Positions 16,401 to 24,286 of a stretch of 39,288 nt of DNA are shown here, in pieces. Both the position numbers and the translations under genes were made by a program. How positions within the stretch are numbered: the stretch's first letter is position 1; every line of letters begins with the position of its first letter. This DNA is from Mucilaginibacter xinganensis. GTDB lineage: Bacteria > Bacteroidota > Bacteroidia > Sphingobacteriales > Sphingobacteriaceae. Where the stretch lies: NCBI GenBank assembly GCA_026225055.1, contig JAMFSA010000155.1, positions 1 to 39,288 on the forward strand, given 5' to 3'. The notes under the pieces are model-generated. The model had not been told where the DNA came from and searched no databases. It saw only the letters and a program-made list of their open reading frames with translations.

Positions 16401-17927
16401 ATGGCTGGAGGTAAACAAACCCCAAGGCAGCGAATGATGGGTATATTGTATTTGGTTCTTCTGGGACTAATTGCACTGGATGTACCCGATAGTTTGCTGG
16501 ACTCGTTCAAAAATATAAGTGATAGCTTAACTGCATCAAAAACTAACGTTCAAACAGGTATAGATCAAGCTTTTACCACGTTTGAAGCAACAAAATTAAA
16601 ACAAGAAGGCGATAGGGCACAAACAATACATAACGATGCGTTAAAAGCCAAGAAACTGGCAGATGATCTTAACGCTTATGTTGAAACCTTAAAAGATAAA
16701 TTTAAGGCTGCAACAGGTGGAATTGAAGAGGCAACAAATGACTATAAAGGCCGCGAGGATATGGATGTATCAACACATATGATGATCAACGATCAGAAAT
16801 ATGCTTACGATCTGCATAAAAAGATCGATGATACCAGAACGCAATTATTAGCCCTACTTAAACCATCTGAAAGACAAGGTGTAAACCTTTCTTTAGATGC
16901 TGTGGCACCTCCGCACAGAGCTGGTTTCCCTAACAAAGACTGGGAAAACGCAAACTTTGGCGAAGGTATCCCAATGGCTGCCGCGATGACAGCTTTAGTA
17001 AAAATACAATCAGACGCTAAAAACTCTGAGAACGAGGTTGTTAAAAAGATCTTAGGTCGTATAGATGTAGCGCAGGTTACGCTTGACCAGTTCAAAGGTG
17101 TGGCAGTTGCTCCAAGTAGCTATATACTACAAGGGCAGCAATACAAAGCTGATATTTATTTAACAGCTTATGATTCACACTCAAACCCAACCATTACAAT
17201 TGATGGGTCAAACATACCGACTACTAATGGTGTAGGTACTTATACGACAACTGCAAGTGGCCAGGGTTTACATACATGGACTGGTACATTAACTGTTAAA
17301 CAGGTTGATGGCCCGGCAAAAACTTACCCGGTGAGTGGTCAGTACATGGTTGCAAAACCATCTGCGGTGGTATCTCCTGATAAGATGAATGTATTTTATA
17401 TAGGCGTACCTAACCCGGTAACAGTATCAGCACCAGGTGTAGCTACTTCAGCTTTAAAATTAAGCATGACAGGTGGTTCACTTAGCGGTGGCACTGATGG
17501 TAAATATACCGTACAGGTACACACTATAGGCGATGCCAAGATCACTGTTTTAGGTGAAAAAGGTATGGTTTTAGGTACATCACTGTTCCGTGTAAAACGT
17601 ATACCTGATCCAAAGCCAATGTTTGCAGGCAAAAGCGGTGGTACTACCAGCGCGGCTAACATACGTGGCCAGGACAGAGTATTCGCGAAATTGGATAACT
17701 TTGATTTCGACGCTAAGTTTAACGTAACACGTTTTACTATGCTAATGGTAAAACCACGCCAGGATGCTGTTATATTATCAGGCAGTGGTAATGAGTTGAC
17801 AGGTGCTATGCGTTCGGCATTGGGCACGGTTTCACCTGGTACAACTATTGTTTTTAAAGATATTGTTGCAGTTGGCCCTGATGGTACGCCACGCGGACTT
17901 GACCCGATTGTAATAAGCGCAAACTAA
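16401..17927 (+). CDS. gldM: Type IX secretion / gliding motor protein GldM
   Basis: A 508-aa protein that is the other half of the GldLM motor. The start MAGGKQTPRQRMMGILYLVL and the single membrane helix (about 12-31) are diagnostic. The rest lies in the periplasm and forms an elongated shaft: a helical D1 domain (about 35-220) followed by beta-rich Ig-like D2-D4 domains (about 221-508). The distal part, KLDNFDFDAKFNVTRFTM, is the typical D4 region that contacts the GldKN ring. The length is normal for the family. It is 12 bp from gldN, so the two are surely on one mRNA. Confidence 0.96.
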   Translation: MAGGKQTPRQRMMGILYLVLLGLIALDVPDSLLDSFKNISDSLTASKTNVQTGIDQAFTTFEATKLKQEGDRAQTIHNDALKAKKLADDLNAYVETLKDKFKAATGGIEEATNDYKGREDMDVSTHMMINDQKYAYDLHKKIDDTRTQLLALLKPSERQGVNLSLDAVAPPHRAGFPNKDWENANFGEGIPMAAAMTALVKIQSDAKNSENEVVKKILGRIDVAQVTLDQFKGVAVAPSSYILQGQQYKADIYLTAYDSHSNPTITIDGSNIPTTNGVGTYTTTASGQGLHTWTGTLTVKQVDGPAKTYPVSGQYMVAKPSAVVSPDKMNVFYIGVPNPVTVSAPGVATSALKLSMTGGSLSGGTDGKYTVQVHTIGDAKITVLGEKGMVLGTSLFRVKRIPDPKPMFAGKSGGTTSAANIRGQDRVFAKLDNFDFDAKFNVTRFTMLMVKPRQDAVILSGSGNELTGAMRSALGTVSPGTTIVFKDIVAVGPDGTPRGLDPIVISAN

Positions 17928-17939
17928 AAGGATTGGATT

Positions 17940-18905
17940 ATGAAGACGAAAATTTTGCTTATTGTATTATGTTTAGCTTGTACTGCTTCTTTTGCACAAA
18001 AGAAGAAACGTACAAGAAGAAAGAAGGCAGCGACTACCACTCATACGGCGGCACCTATACCAACTTATACGCCGAGCACCGCTTTGAGCGCGCAACCATC
18101 TGATACAAGCAAAAGAGCGCCATTAAAGCCTTTTGACAGACCATTGGATGGCTATTATAAAAAATCAGACATATTGAATGCCAGGGTAACACCTTATCCA
18201 AACATTCGTGAGGCTGATGTGGCTTATGCAAAACGCATCTGGCGCGAAATAGACGTACGCGATAAAATGAACCAATATATGGCGTCGCCAAAACAACGCC
18301 TGATTGACATTTTAATGACCGCTATTCAAAATGGTGAGTTAACCGCTTATGACGCTTCTCCTGATCCTAAAAATGATCCTGACGGTGATGGCTTTGCACA
18401 TCCTTTAACACCAGGCGAGGCTAAAAACAAAATGGCCGATAGCTCAGTTGTTGACAAGTTTGACAAGGATGGCAACAAAATTAGCTCGGTATTAACCGCA
18501 GGAGAGTTTAACGCTGATAGTATTGTAAAGTTCCGTATAAAAGAAGACTGGATCTTTGATAAAGAGCGGTCTGTTTTTGAGCCACGCATCATAGGTATTG
18601 CGCCAATGATAAAACCAAAAGCAGGTAGCCTTGACATTGATTACCAGCCGGCATTCTGGATCTATTTCCCTGATGCGCGCCCTATATTAGTTACCAAAGA
18701 AGTTGTAAGCAAAAACAGCGACGCGACAGGCTTAAGCTATGATGATGTATTTATGAAGCGTCTGTTTAATAGCTACATTGTTAAAGTATCAAACGAAAAG
18801 GACGAGCGTATAAAGGATTATGCACAGGGTATAGACAAGTTATACGAATCAGAAAAGATAAAGAAATCCTTAATGGATTGGGAACTTAACTTGTGGCAGT
18901 ACTAA
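17940..18905 (+). CDS. gldN: Type IX secretion ring protein GldN
   Basis: A 321-aa periplasmic protein with a cleavable signal peptide (ILLIVLCLACTASFAQ). Directly after it is a strongly basic patch, KKKRTRRKKA (about 21-30), and a Thr/Pro-rich linker to about residue 60. The conserved GldN domain follows: YYKKSDILNARVTPYPNIREADV, the IWREIDVRDKMN segment, and a C-terminal part with DVFMKRLFNSYIVKVSNEKD. GldN pairs with GldK in the ring complex of type IX secretion. It is the last gene of the operon and is followed by a strong terminator at 18944-18985. The basic patch may contact GldK, lipids or nucleic acid; its role is unknown. Confidence 0.95.
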   Translation: MKTKILLIVLCLACTASFAQKKKRTRRKKAATTTHTAAPIPTYTPSTALSAQPSDTSKRAPLKPFDRPLDGYYKKSDILNARVTPYPNIREADVAYAKRIWREIDVRDKMNQYMASPKQRLIDILMTAIQNGELTAYDASPDPKNDPDGDGFAHPLTPGEAKNKMADSSVVDKFDKDGNKISSVLTAGEFNADSIVKFRIKEDWIFDKERSVFEPRIIGIAPMIKPKAGSLDIDYQPAFWIYFPDARPILVTKEVVSKNSDATGLSYDDVFMKRLFNSYIVKVSNEKDERIKDYAQGIDKLYESEKIKKSLMDWELNLWQY

Positions 18906-18943
18906 GTATTTGCTAACAAACAGATCCCTGATCTGAAAAATAA

Positions 18944-18985
18944 AAGAGCCCTTGCTAGATGATAGTAAGGGCTCTTCTTATTATT
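18944..18985 (+). terminator. Rho-independent terminator of the gldKLMN operon
   Basis: AAGAGCCCTT (18944-18953) pairs with AAGGGCTCTT (18967-18976), extended inward by a GCTA/TAGT helix with a GATGA loop. A T-rich tail follows (CTTATTATTTTT). It begins 39 bp after the gldN stop codon. Confidence 0.88.
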
Positions 18986-19016
18986 TTTACTATTGTAAAC
19001 CACAAACTTAAACAGC

Positions 19017-19937
19017 ATGGAATTTGGCAGGGTAACACCGGAAGAATTATTAGAAGTTGATTTTACGCTCCCGGCTGATGCCGTATTAACTATGCAAACG
19101 CTTAATACAGCATTAAACCATAAGCCTTTGCAGGTACATGTAGGCTGTGCCAAATGGGGGCGCAAGGAATGGTTAGGAAAAATATATCCGCTAAAAACTA
19201 AGGAAGCCAATTTTTTGGATGAGTATGTTAAGCACTTCGATTGTATTGAGTTGAATGCAACTTTTTATAATGTTTATGGCCCGGATACTATCAAGAAATG
19301 GAAGGATAAAGCAGAGAGTAGCCCCGGTTTTAAATTTTGCCCCAAATTTTCGCAAAGTATTACCCATATTCGTCGCCTAAAAAATGCCGACGATATTACC
19401 ACCAGCTATTATGAAGGTGTTTTGGCCTTCGGCGATAAGCTCGGTCCGCTGTTTTTACAGTTGAGCGATAATTACACGCCTAAGAGCTTTCCGGAGCTTA
19501 AAATCTATCTGCAAAGTTTACCAACGGATATCCCTGTTTTTGTTGAACTGCGCCATAAGGATTGGTTCGCTATCCCCGAAAACCGTGACCAGGTATTTGA
19601 GCTTTTCAGGCAATTGAACATTGGCGCGGTAATAACAGATGCCAGCGGCAGGCGAGATGTTGTACACATGACTTTACCAACGCCACATGCCTTTATACGC
19701 TTTGTAGGCAACAGCCTGCATAAAACGGATTACGCCCGTGTTGATGAGTGGGTTGCCAGGATACAACAATGGCAAACGCAGGGCCTGCAATCGGTATGGT
19801 TTTTTATGCACCAGCACGATGAACGTTACTCGCCCGAACTGGCTGACTATGTTGTAGAACAGTTTAACAAAAAGCTGGGCACACAACTGGCAAGGCCGCA
19901 GTTTATTGACAGAGACAAACAACCAGAACTGTTTTAA
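19017..19937 (+). CDS. DUF72 family protein
   Basis: A 306-aa cytosolic protein of the DUF72 TIM-barrel family. Family marks are VHVGCAKWGRKEWLGKIYP (about 40-58), FDCIELNATFYNVYG (about 73-87), the substrate-cleft segment FKFCPKFSQSITH (about 100-112), VFVELRHKDWF (about 175-185) and a C-terminal WVARIQQWQTQGLQSVWFF stretch. DUF72 proteins are broadly distributed and their biochemical role is still uncertain; a nuclease-like or phosphoester role has been proposed only from fold. It starts just after the gld terminator, so it probably has its own promoter. Its end faces the DUF1345 gene across a palindromic repeat. Confidence 0.88.
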   Translation: MEFGRVTPEELLEVDFTLPADAVLTMQTLNTALNHKPLQVHVGCAKWGRKEWLGKIYPLKTKEANFLDEYVKHFDCIELNATFYNVYGPDTIKKWKDKAESSPGFKFCPKFSQSITHIRRLKNADDITTSYYEGVLAFGDKLGPLFLQLSDNYTPKSFPELKIYLQSLPTDIPVFVELRHKDWFAIPENRDQVFELFRQLNIGAVITDASGRRDVVHMTLPTPHAFIRFVGNSLHKTDYARVDEWVARIQQWQTQGLQSVWFFMHQHDERYSPELADYVVEQFNKKLGTQLARPQFIDRDKQPELF

Positions 19938-19949
19938 TCAGAATCAAAA

Positions 19950-20052
19950 ATCAGAACCAGGATTTATGAGATTAAAGGATTTTCAGGATGCGGAATTCAG
20001 CTTGCTGAGCAACATCCTGTAAATCCCAAAAATCAAAAGAATCCTGGTTCTT
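19950..20052. repeat. Palindromic repeat between convergent genes
   Basis: Nested inverted repeats: AGAACCAGGATT (19953-19964) pairs perfectly with 20040-20051, and GGATTTTCAGGATG (19977-19990) pairs with 20013-20026 with one mismatch, leaving a small CAGC/GCTG hairpin in the middle. It fills the gap between DUF72 and DUF1345 and touches the latter's stop codon. The pattern is that of a dispersed Bacteroidota repeat; it may also stop transcription from both sides. Confidence 0.8.
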
Positions 20053-20745
20053 TTACTGCGATACCATCCCCGATATCACATTGATGCTCAACGCAACTAT
20101 CAGTGTGTTGAATACAAACGATATCAAACTATGCATAAGGCAAAGGCGGCGGATGGAGCGGTGTGTAATTACCACGTCGGATACCTGGAACGTCATACCA
20201 ACAACAAAGGCGAAGTACACAAAATCGAGGTAATCAGGGTCTTCCGTATCAGGGAACTGAAGTCCACCACCGGGCAATACTTTGCCATCATCGGTATCGG
20301 TATCATAATACATATGCGCATAGCGCGATGTAAAAACGGTATGAACCAGCCACCATGATACCCCGACTGCGGATATGGCGAGTAATATATGCGCGTTTTT
20401 GGCTGCAGCAGAAATGCCATGTGATGATTTTAACAGGAAAATTATAGCTACCAAACTAACTACTGCTGCAGTTATAATAAATACAAACAGAATGGAACGG
20501 CTCGAATCCTGCAGCTTGGCTATCTTTTTTACTTCGCGGGGATGCGAGGTAAGCATAATGATCCAGTTGAGTATGATGATAGTTAATCCGCAGCCTATCC
20601 AGCAGGATAATGCCAATTCGGGCCATGTTAATGAATCGCGGAAGCAGAAAAAAACAATTATACTTACAGCAATTGCTATCATTAAACGAATGTGTGCATC
20701 TATCCGGAAAAATATCCGCCTGTCGGGGATTATGTTTTTTGTCAT
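20053..20745 (-). CDS. DUF1345 family membrane protein
   Basis: A 230-aa inner-membrane protein with about five to six hydrophobic segments (roughly 18-36, 44-64, 86-108, 116-136, 170-190 and 205-227). The conserved DUF1345 core is visible: SRYAHMYY (about 146-153), LQFPDTEDPDYLDFVYFAFVVGMTFQVSDV (about 162-191, family signature in its second half) and the terminal LISFVFNTLIVALSINV. The function of the family is unknown. It lies 8 bp downstream of the YwbE-type gene and is likely co-transcribed with it. Confidence 0.9.
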   Translation of the reverse strand: MTKNIIPDRRIFFRIDAHIRLMIAIAVSIIVFFCFRDSLTWPELALSCWIGCGLTIIILNWIIMLTSHPREVKKIAKLQDSSRSILFVFIITAAVVSLVAIIFLLKSSHGISAAAKNAHILLAISAVGVSWWLVHTVFTSRYAHMYYDTDTDDGKVLPGGGLQFPDTEDPDYLDFVYFAFVVGMTFQVSDVVITHRSIRRLCLMHSLISFVFNTLIVALSINVISGMVSQ

Positions 20746-20753
20746 AATTTTAG

Positions 20754-20954
20754 TTAGTCTTCTTCAATAATTTCAATTACACGGCCAACCTGCCCATCTT
20801 CCAATCTTACTTTAATGCCCCGTGAATGGTAGGCCGAACTTGTTAGCAGATTCTTTACTATCCCACGTGTTCTTTTGGCCGATCGCTGGTCCTGTTTAAG
20901 TATAATGTCAACCTCAAGTCCGGGATAAATATCGCTTCTGTTCTGTCCGTTCAT
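20754..20954 (-). CDS. YwbE family small protein
   Basis: A 66-aa protein matching the YwbE (DUF2196) pattern: R.DIYPGLEVDIILKQDQRS (about 6-25), followed by GIVKNLLTSS and the closing HSRGIKVRLEDGQVGRV. It is probably a small beta-barrel fold; the family function is unknown. The start codon is ATG at 20954. It lies 8 bp upstream of the DUF1345 gene, so they form a likely two-gene unit. A full match to the -7 consensus (TAGATTTG) lies 7 bp before the start codon, which would make its leader nearly absent. Confidence 0.88.
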   Translation of the reverse strand: MNGQNRSDIYPGLEVDIILKQDQRSAKRTRGIVKNLLTSSAYHSRGIKVRLEDGQVGRVIEIIEED

Positions 20955-20961
20955 AGTAATT

Positions 20962-20969
20962 CAAATCTA
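20962..20969 (-). promoter_or_regulatory. Possible -7 element for the YwbE-DUF1345 unit
   Basis: TAGATTTG on the minus strand fits TAnnTTTG exactly, 7 bp before the ATG. No TTTG is present at the standard distance, so support is partial. Confidence 0.35.
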
Positions 20970-21182
20970 TAACAGATTATCTAACTTTAATAGAAAATTG
21001 ATTTATTCTTCTGTATATGATATCCTTTAAATTTTAGATCGACAGTGTTACCATCCTATCTGTTTGATATCAACACTAATGCCATGCTTTTTCGAAGATA
21101 TGCGTTAGGGATCAATTTCTTTAATTTTTTGGTAGCATGTATTAACAAAGTGTAGAAGTATTAATTAGCAACGTTGGGAGCG

Positions 21183-22241
21183 CTAATAGGTTACTCCAAC
21201 AATACCATTGGCATAGGAATAATCATTACTAAGTTTTACCGGGGTGCCATTTTTCCAGTAATAGGCATTGGTAATACCAGTGGCGGAGAATTCAAAATTA
21301 CCTATAACATAAACATCATTCTGAAAGACAGTGACCTGTTTGGCAAGGGTTGAATTGTGGTCATTTGTTTCACCTGCAATGTGTAATAATTGCGGCACAT
21401 TGTTTTTCCAATAAGTGGCAATATCAGTGAACTTCAGGGATTCTTCGACTTCTGAAAGCCCCGCTATATACACATCGTTACCAATTATAGTAATGCCTGC
21501 TGTGCTGACCCCGAAAGTATTGCCATTTGCAAGCCCGGTAACAACACCATTTTTCAAATAATACGCTGTCCCGTTGTTATAATACGCTATATATACATCA
21601 TTACCGTTCACCACAACAGATGTAGCGCGAGCATCTGCTGATCCCTCTTCGATAATTAATTTCGTCATCACACCATTTTTCCAATAAACCGGTGCATCGC
21701 CATAAATTGGGCCGTAAATATAACCTGTTACATATACATCGTTGCCATTTACAGCAATACCTGTTGTATATGCCGTTGTGGTTGCATCAGAAAGTGTCGT
21801 TAGCACCCCGTTCTTCCAATAAGCTGCTTGCCCGCTTTCATCATCTTTTTCAAGCGTACCGGCAATATACACATCAGTACCCGATAGCGTAATTGCAGTT
21901 GCCTCTGAACCAACTGAACCGTCAGAGAGATAGTTAATTTTTCCGTTCTTCCAATATACCGCGTGTCGGGATACCGGATTGAAACCTATGTATCCTGTAA
22001 TATAAATATTGCTGTCTTTTGCAGCTATGGCGCTTGCATAGCTGTTGAGGGAGGTTAACCTTTTAATTAAGCCGTTTCTCCAGTAACAAGCTATTGTTGT
22101 ATCAGCGTTAGATCCGTCAATCCCTGCTATATAAACCGCCGTATCATGTTTGGGGGGTGAAATAATGGGCTTATGGTCTTTTTTACAGGCTGATAATGCA
22201 ATTATTGCGATTGAAAGGGTTAAATAAAAGTTAGTTTTCAT
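21183..22241 (-). CDS. Lipoprotein with seven YWKNG repeats, probable beta-propeller (paralogue 1)
   Basis: A 352-aa lipoprotein (lipobox ALSAC, C19, then KKDHKP). The mature part is seven repeats of about 45 residues, each with a YWKNG-type turn (YWRNG, YWKNG, YLKNG, YWKNN) and a GNDVYIAG-type strand. Seven such units suggest a seven-bladed propeller closed by pairing the first strand (AVYIAG) with the last (GIVGVTY); this is inferred from the repeat pattern. It probably sits on the cell surface or in the periplasm. It is 48 bp downstream of a close paralogue on the same strand and clearly arose by tandem duplication. The ligand is unknown. Confidence 0.85.
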   Translation of the reverse strand: MKTNFYLTLSIAIIALSACKKDHKPIISPPKHDTAVYIAGIDGSNADTTIACYWRNGLIKRLTSLNSYASAIAAKDSNIYITGYIGFNPVSRHAVYWKNGKINYLSDGSVGSEATAITLSGTDVYIAGTLEKDDESGQAAYWKNGVLTTLSDATTTAYTTGIAVNGNDVYVTGYIYGPIYGDAPVYWKNGVMTKLIIEEGSADARATSVVVNGNDVYIAYYNNGTAYYLKNGVVTGLANGNTFGVSTAGITIIGNDVYIAGLSEVEESLKFTDIATYWKNNVPQLLHIAGETNDHNSTLAKQVTVFQNDVYVIGNFEFSATGITNAYYWKNGTPVKLSNDYSYANGIVGVTY

Positions 22242-22289
22242 AGGTTTAAATTTGACTGATAATTGATTGCGTATGAATGACCATCAACC

Positions 22290-23357
22290 CTAATAGGCTA
22301 CTCCAACAGCACCATTTGCATAGGAGTAATCATTACTAAGTTTTATGGGGGTGCCATTTTTCCAGTAATAAGCATTGGTTATGCCGGTTGGGGGTAATGT
22401 GTAATACCCTACAGTATAAATGTTATTTTGAAAGACGATGACCTGATTAGCAATGTGTGAATTGTAGCCATCAGAGTCTCCCGTAATGAACAACAGCTGG
22501 GGTACATTATTTTTCCAATAAGTGGCAATAGAGCGGCCCGGTGGCACAACGGATACAAACCCTGTTATATACACATCATTATTATTTATAGTGATATCTG
22601 TTGTAATAATAGGCGGCTGTCTGCTATTAACAAGCTGGGTAACGCTACCATTTTTCCAATAATATCCGATAAGATCACCGGATGTGGCAGTATAATAAGC
22701 TATATATACATCATTACCGTTCACGGCAACGGCTGTAGCATTGGCAAATGCCGATTCGTTATCCAGTTTGGTCATTACACCATTTTTCCAATACACAGGT
22801 GTAGAGTTGCCGGTTGGGCTAAAAAGTTTGCCCGATACGTATACATCATTGCCGCTAACAGCAATACCTGTTGTATATGACCTTGTTGCTGTATCGGTAA
22901 GTGTGGTCAATACCCCGTTCTTCCAATAAGCTGCTTGCCCGCTCACGGCATTCTTTTCAAGATCGCCGGCGATATACACATCATTACCTGATAGCGTTAT
23001 TGCACATGCTCTTGAGCCAATGGAACCGTTGGGGAGGTAATTTATTTTTCCGTTCTTCCAATAAGCCGCGTTGTCAGGTGCTGACGGGAAAATACTTGTG
23101 TATCCTACAATATAAATATTACTGTCTTTTGCTGCAACAGCGAAAGCATAGCTGTTCATGGTGGCTAATTTTGTAATTACGCCGTTTTTCCAGTAACAAG
23201 CTATTGTTGAATCAAGCGTATTAAAAGCGTCAAACCCTACTATATAAACCGCTGTATCGTGTTTGGGCTTTGAAATAGTAATCGGCTTATGATCTTTTTT
23301 ACAGGCTGATAACGCAATTATCGCGATTAAAAGGTTTAAATAAAATTTAGCTTTCAT
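22290..23357 (-). CDS. Lipoprotein with seven YWKNG repeats, probable beta-propeller (paralogue 2)
   Basis: A 355-aa twin of the next gene. The true start is the ATG at 23357, opening with MKAKFYLNLL and lipobox ALSAC; a longer reading from 23399 would add 14 residues before the signal peptide. It has seven YWKNG units and matching GNDVYI strands. The second to fourth and the last repeats are almost the same as in the paralogue, while the fifth (GYYWKNGSVTQL) and its loops differ. The leader sequences of both genes share an AATTGAT...GTATGAA stretch, so the duplication included upstream DNA. A short inverted repeat (ATCTC/GAGAT) lies at 23409-23424. The role is unknown. Confidence 0.85.
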   Translation of the reverse strand: MKAKFYLNLLIAIIALSACKKDHKPITISKPKHDTAVYIVGFDAFNTLDSTIACYWKNGVITKLATMNSYAFAVAAKDSNIYIVGYTSIFPSAPDNAAYWKNGKINYLPNGSIGSRACAITLSGNDVYIAGDLEKNAVSGQAAYWKNGVLTTLTDTATRSYTTGIAVSGNDVYVSGKLFSPTGNSTPVYWKNGVMTKLDNESAFANATAVAVNGNDVYIAYYTATSGDLIGYYWKNGSVTQLVNSRQPPIITTDITINNNDVYITGFVSVVPPGRSIATYWKNNVPQLLFITGDSDGYNSHIANQVIVFQNNIYTVGYYTLPPTGITNAYYWKNGTPIKLSNDYSYANGAVGVAY

Positions 23358-23796
23358 ATGGTTTAGTTTTAATAATTGATCATGTATGAAGGGGTACATT
23401 GTTCAAGCATCTCCTCTCAGAGATATATACTTGATTTTTGCACATAAATGAACAATAGTTGCTGAAAAAAACGGATATGACCGTAATTGTGATAGTTCAG
23501 GATTAGGCAATTCTAAACCAAATATAATAAAAAATTAATTGATAGCTTAAAATTATTAGCCTTCCAGTTTAACTTTATTTTCGGGATGCAGCAGGCTGGT
23601 GTACCGTCAAAATCGCGGATAGAAATAATGTAGTTTGTCACCTGCCTGCTCCAAACAGAAATATAACCGTGCCAGGGTGACATGATTGTTTTTTGGATAG
23701 ATAGCTGCAATGTTTTCAATTCACTGTAGCATGATGGGTAAATCAGGGTTCCTTTTCATAATTAAGGATATATCTGATACAAAAATGAGTTGAATG
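23358..23796. other. 440-bp intergenic region
   Basis: No convincing gene. A 68-aa minus-strand frame (23513-23719) has no start context, domain or typical composition. An 8-bp inverted pair, ATTGTTCA (23398-23405) and TGAACAAT (23449-23456), and a small ATCTC/GAGAT hairpin lie near the promoter side of the propeller lipoprotein gene. Confidence 0.45.
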
Positions 23797-24225
23797 TTAA
23801 TTGCTGCCCGAGGTATGGTCGCAAACAATCTTCCACTCCCCATCAATTTTGCGAAACCATAAGGTAAAGTATCCGCCTACATCGCCACTGGTACGCGTTA
23901 AATGCCAGCTACCAAGCATAAATGCGTTTTCATGATCGAGCAATTGCAGTTTAATAACGGTAAATGCCAGCTGCCCCATAGCCGCTTTACCGGGATAACG
24001 CTTTTTGTAATTATCTAAAGTAGTTTGCCAACCATAAACAGGCGCGGTTTTGCCAACAAACATTAACGAGTCCGATTTCCAGTAACCCTGCATAAAGCCG
24101 TCAACATCGCCTCTGTTCCAAGCTTGGCGCTGGGTTTCCAGCACATTTAATATGGCTTGTTTGTTTTGCGCAAAAACTGTACAGAATGTAAAAATTAACA
24201 GTAAGGAAAGTAACAATCTCTTCAT
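23797..24225 (-). CDS. Exported NTF2/SnoaL-like (DUF4440-type) protein
   Basis: A 142-aa protein with a cleavable signal peptide (LLLSLLLIFTFCTVFAQ). The remainder is one cone-shaped NTF2-like domain: ILNVLETQRQAWNRGDVDGFMQGYW (helical entry), SLMFVGKTAPVYGWQTTLDNYKKRYP, and the C-terminal strands AFMLGSWHLTR, YFTLWFRKIDGEWKIVCDH. The family includes enzymes and ligand-binding proteins; periplasmic ones in Bacteroidota are mostly uncharacterised. It is divergent from the PfkB kinase gene with about 60 bp between start codons, so the two promoters are close together. Confidence 0.85.
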   Translation of the reverse strand: MKRLLLSLLLIFTFCTVFAQNKQAILNVLETQRQAWNRGDVDGFMQGYWKSDSLMFVGKTAPVYGWQTTLDNYKKRYPGKAAMGQLAFTVIKLQLLDHENAFMLGSWHLTRTSGDVGGYFTLWFRKIDGEWKIVCDHTSGSN

Positions 24226-24260
24226 AATGCAAAATACGTAAAATCATCCAAAAATACTTT

Positions 24261-24268
24261 TAGCTTTG
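24261..24268 (+). promoter_or_regulatory. Possible -7 element of the PfkB kinase gene
   Basis: TAGCTTTG fits TAnnTTTG exactly and lies 18 bp before the ATG at 24287. No TTTG lies 19 bp upstream. Its position argues against the longer TTG-started reading at 24266. Confidence 0.4.
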
Positions 24269-24286
24269 GGGCTTCATTTACTACTT

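Noticed and set aside
21183..23357. Tandem DNA repeats as a CRISPR-like array
   Set aside because: The periodicity is about 135-145 bp, in frame, and codes for YWKNG protein repeats with varied codons; there are no short identical repeats or spacers.
23513..23719. 68-aa minus-strand frame between the propeller lipoprotein and NTF2-like genes
   Set aside because: No recognisable motif, no start signal and a composition unlike the neighbouring genes.
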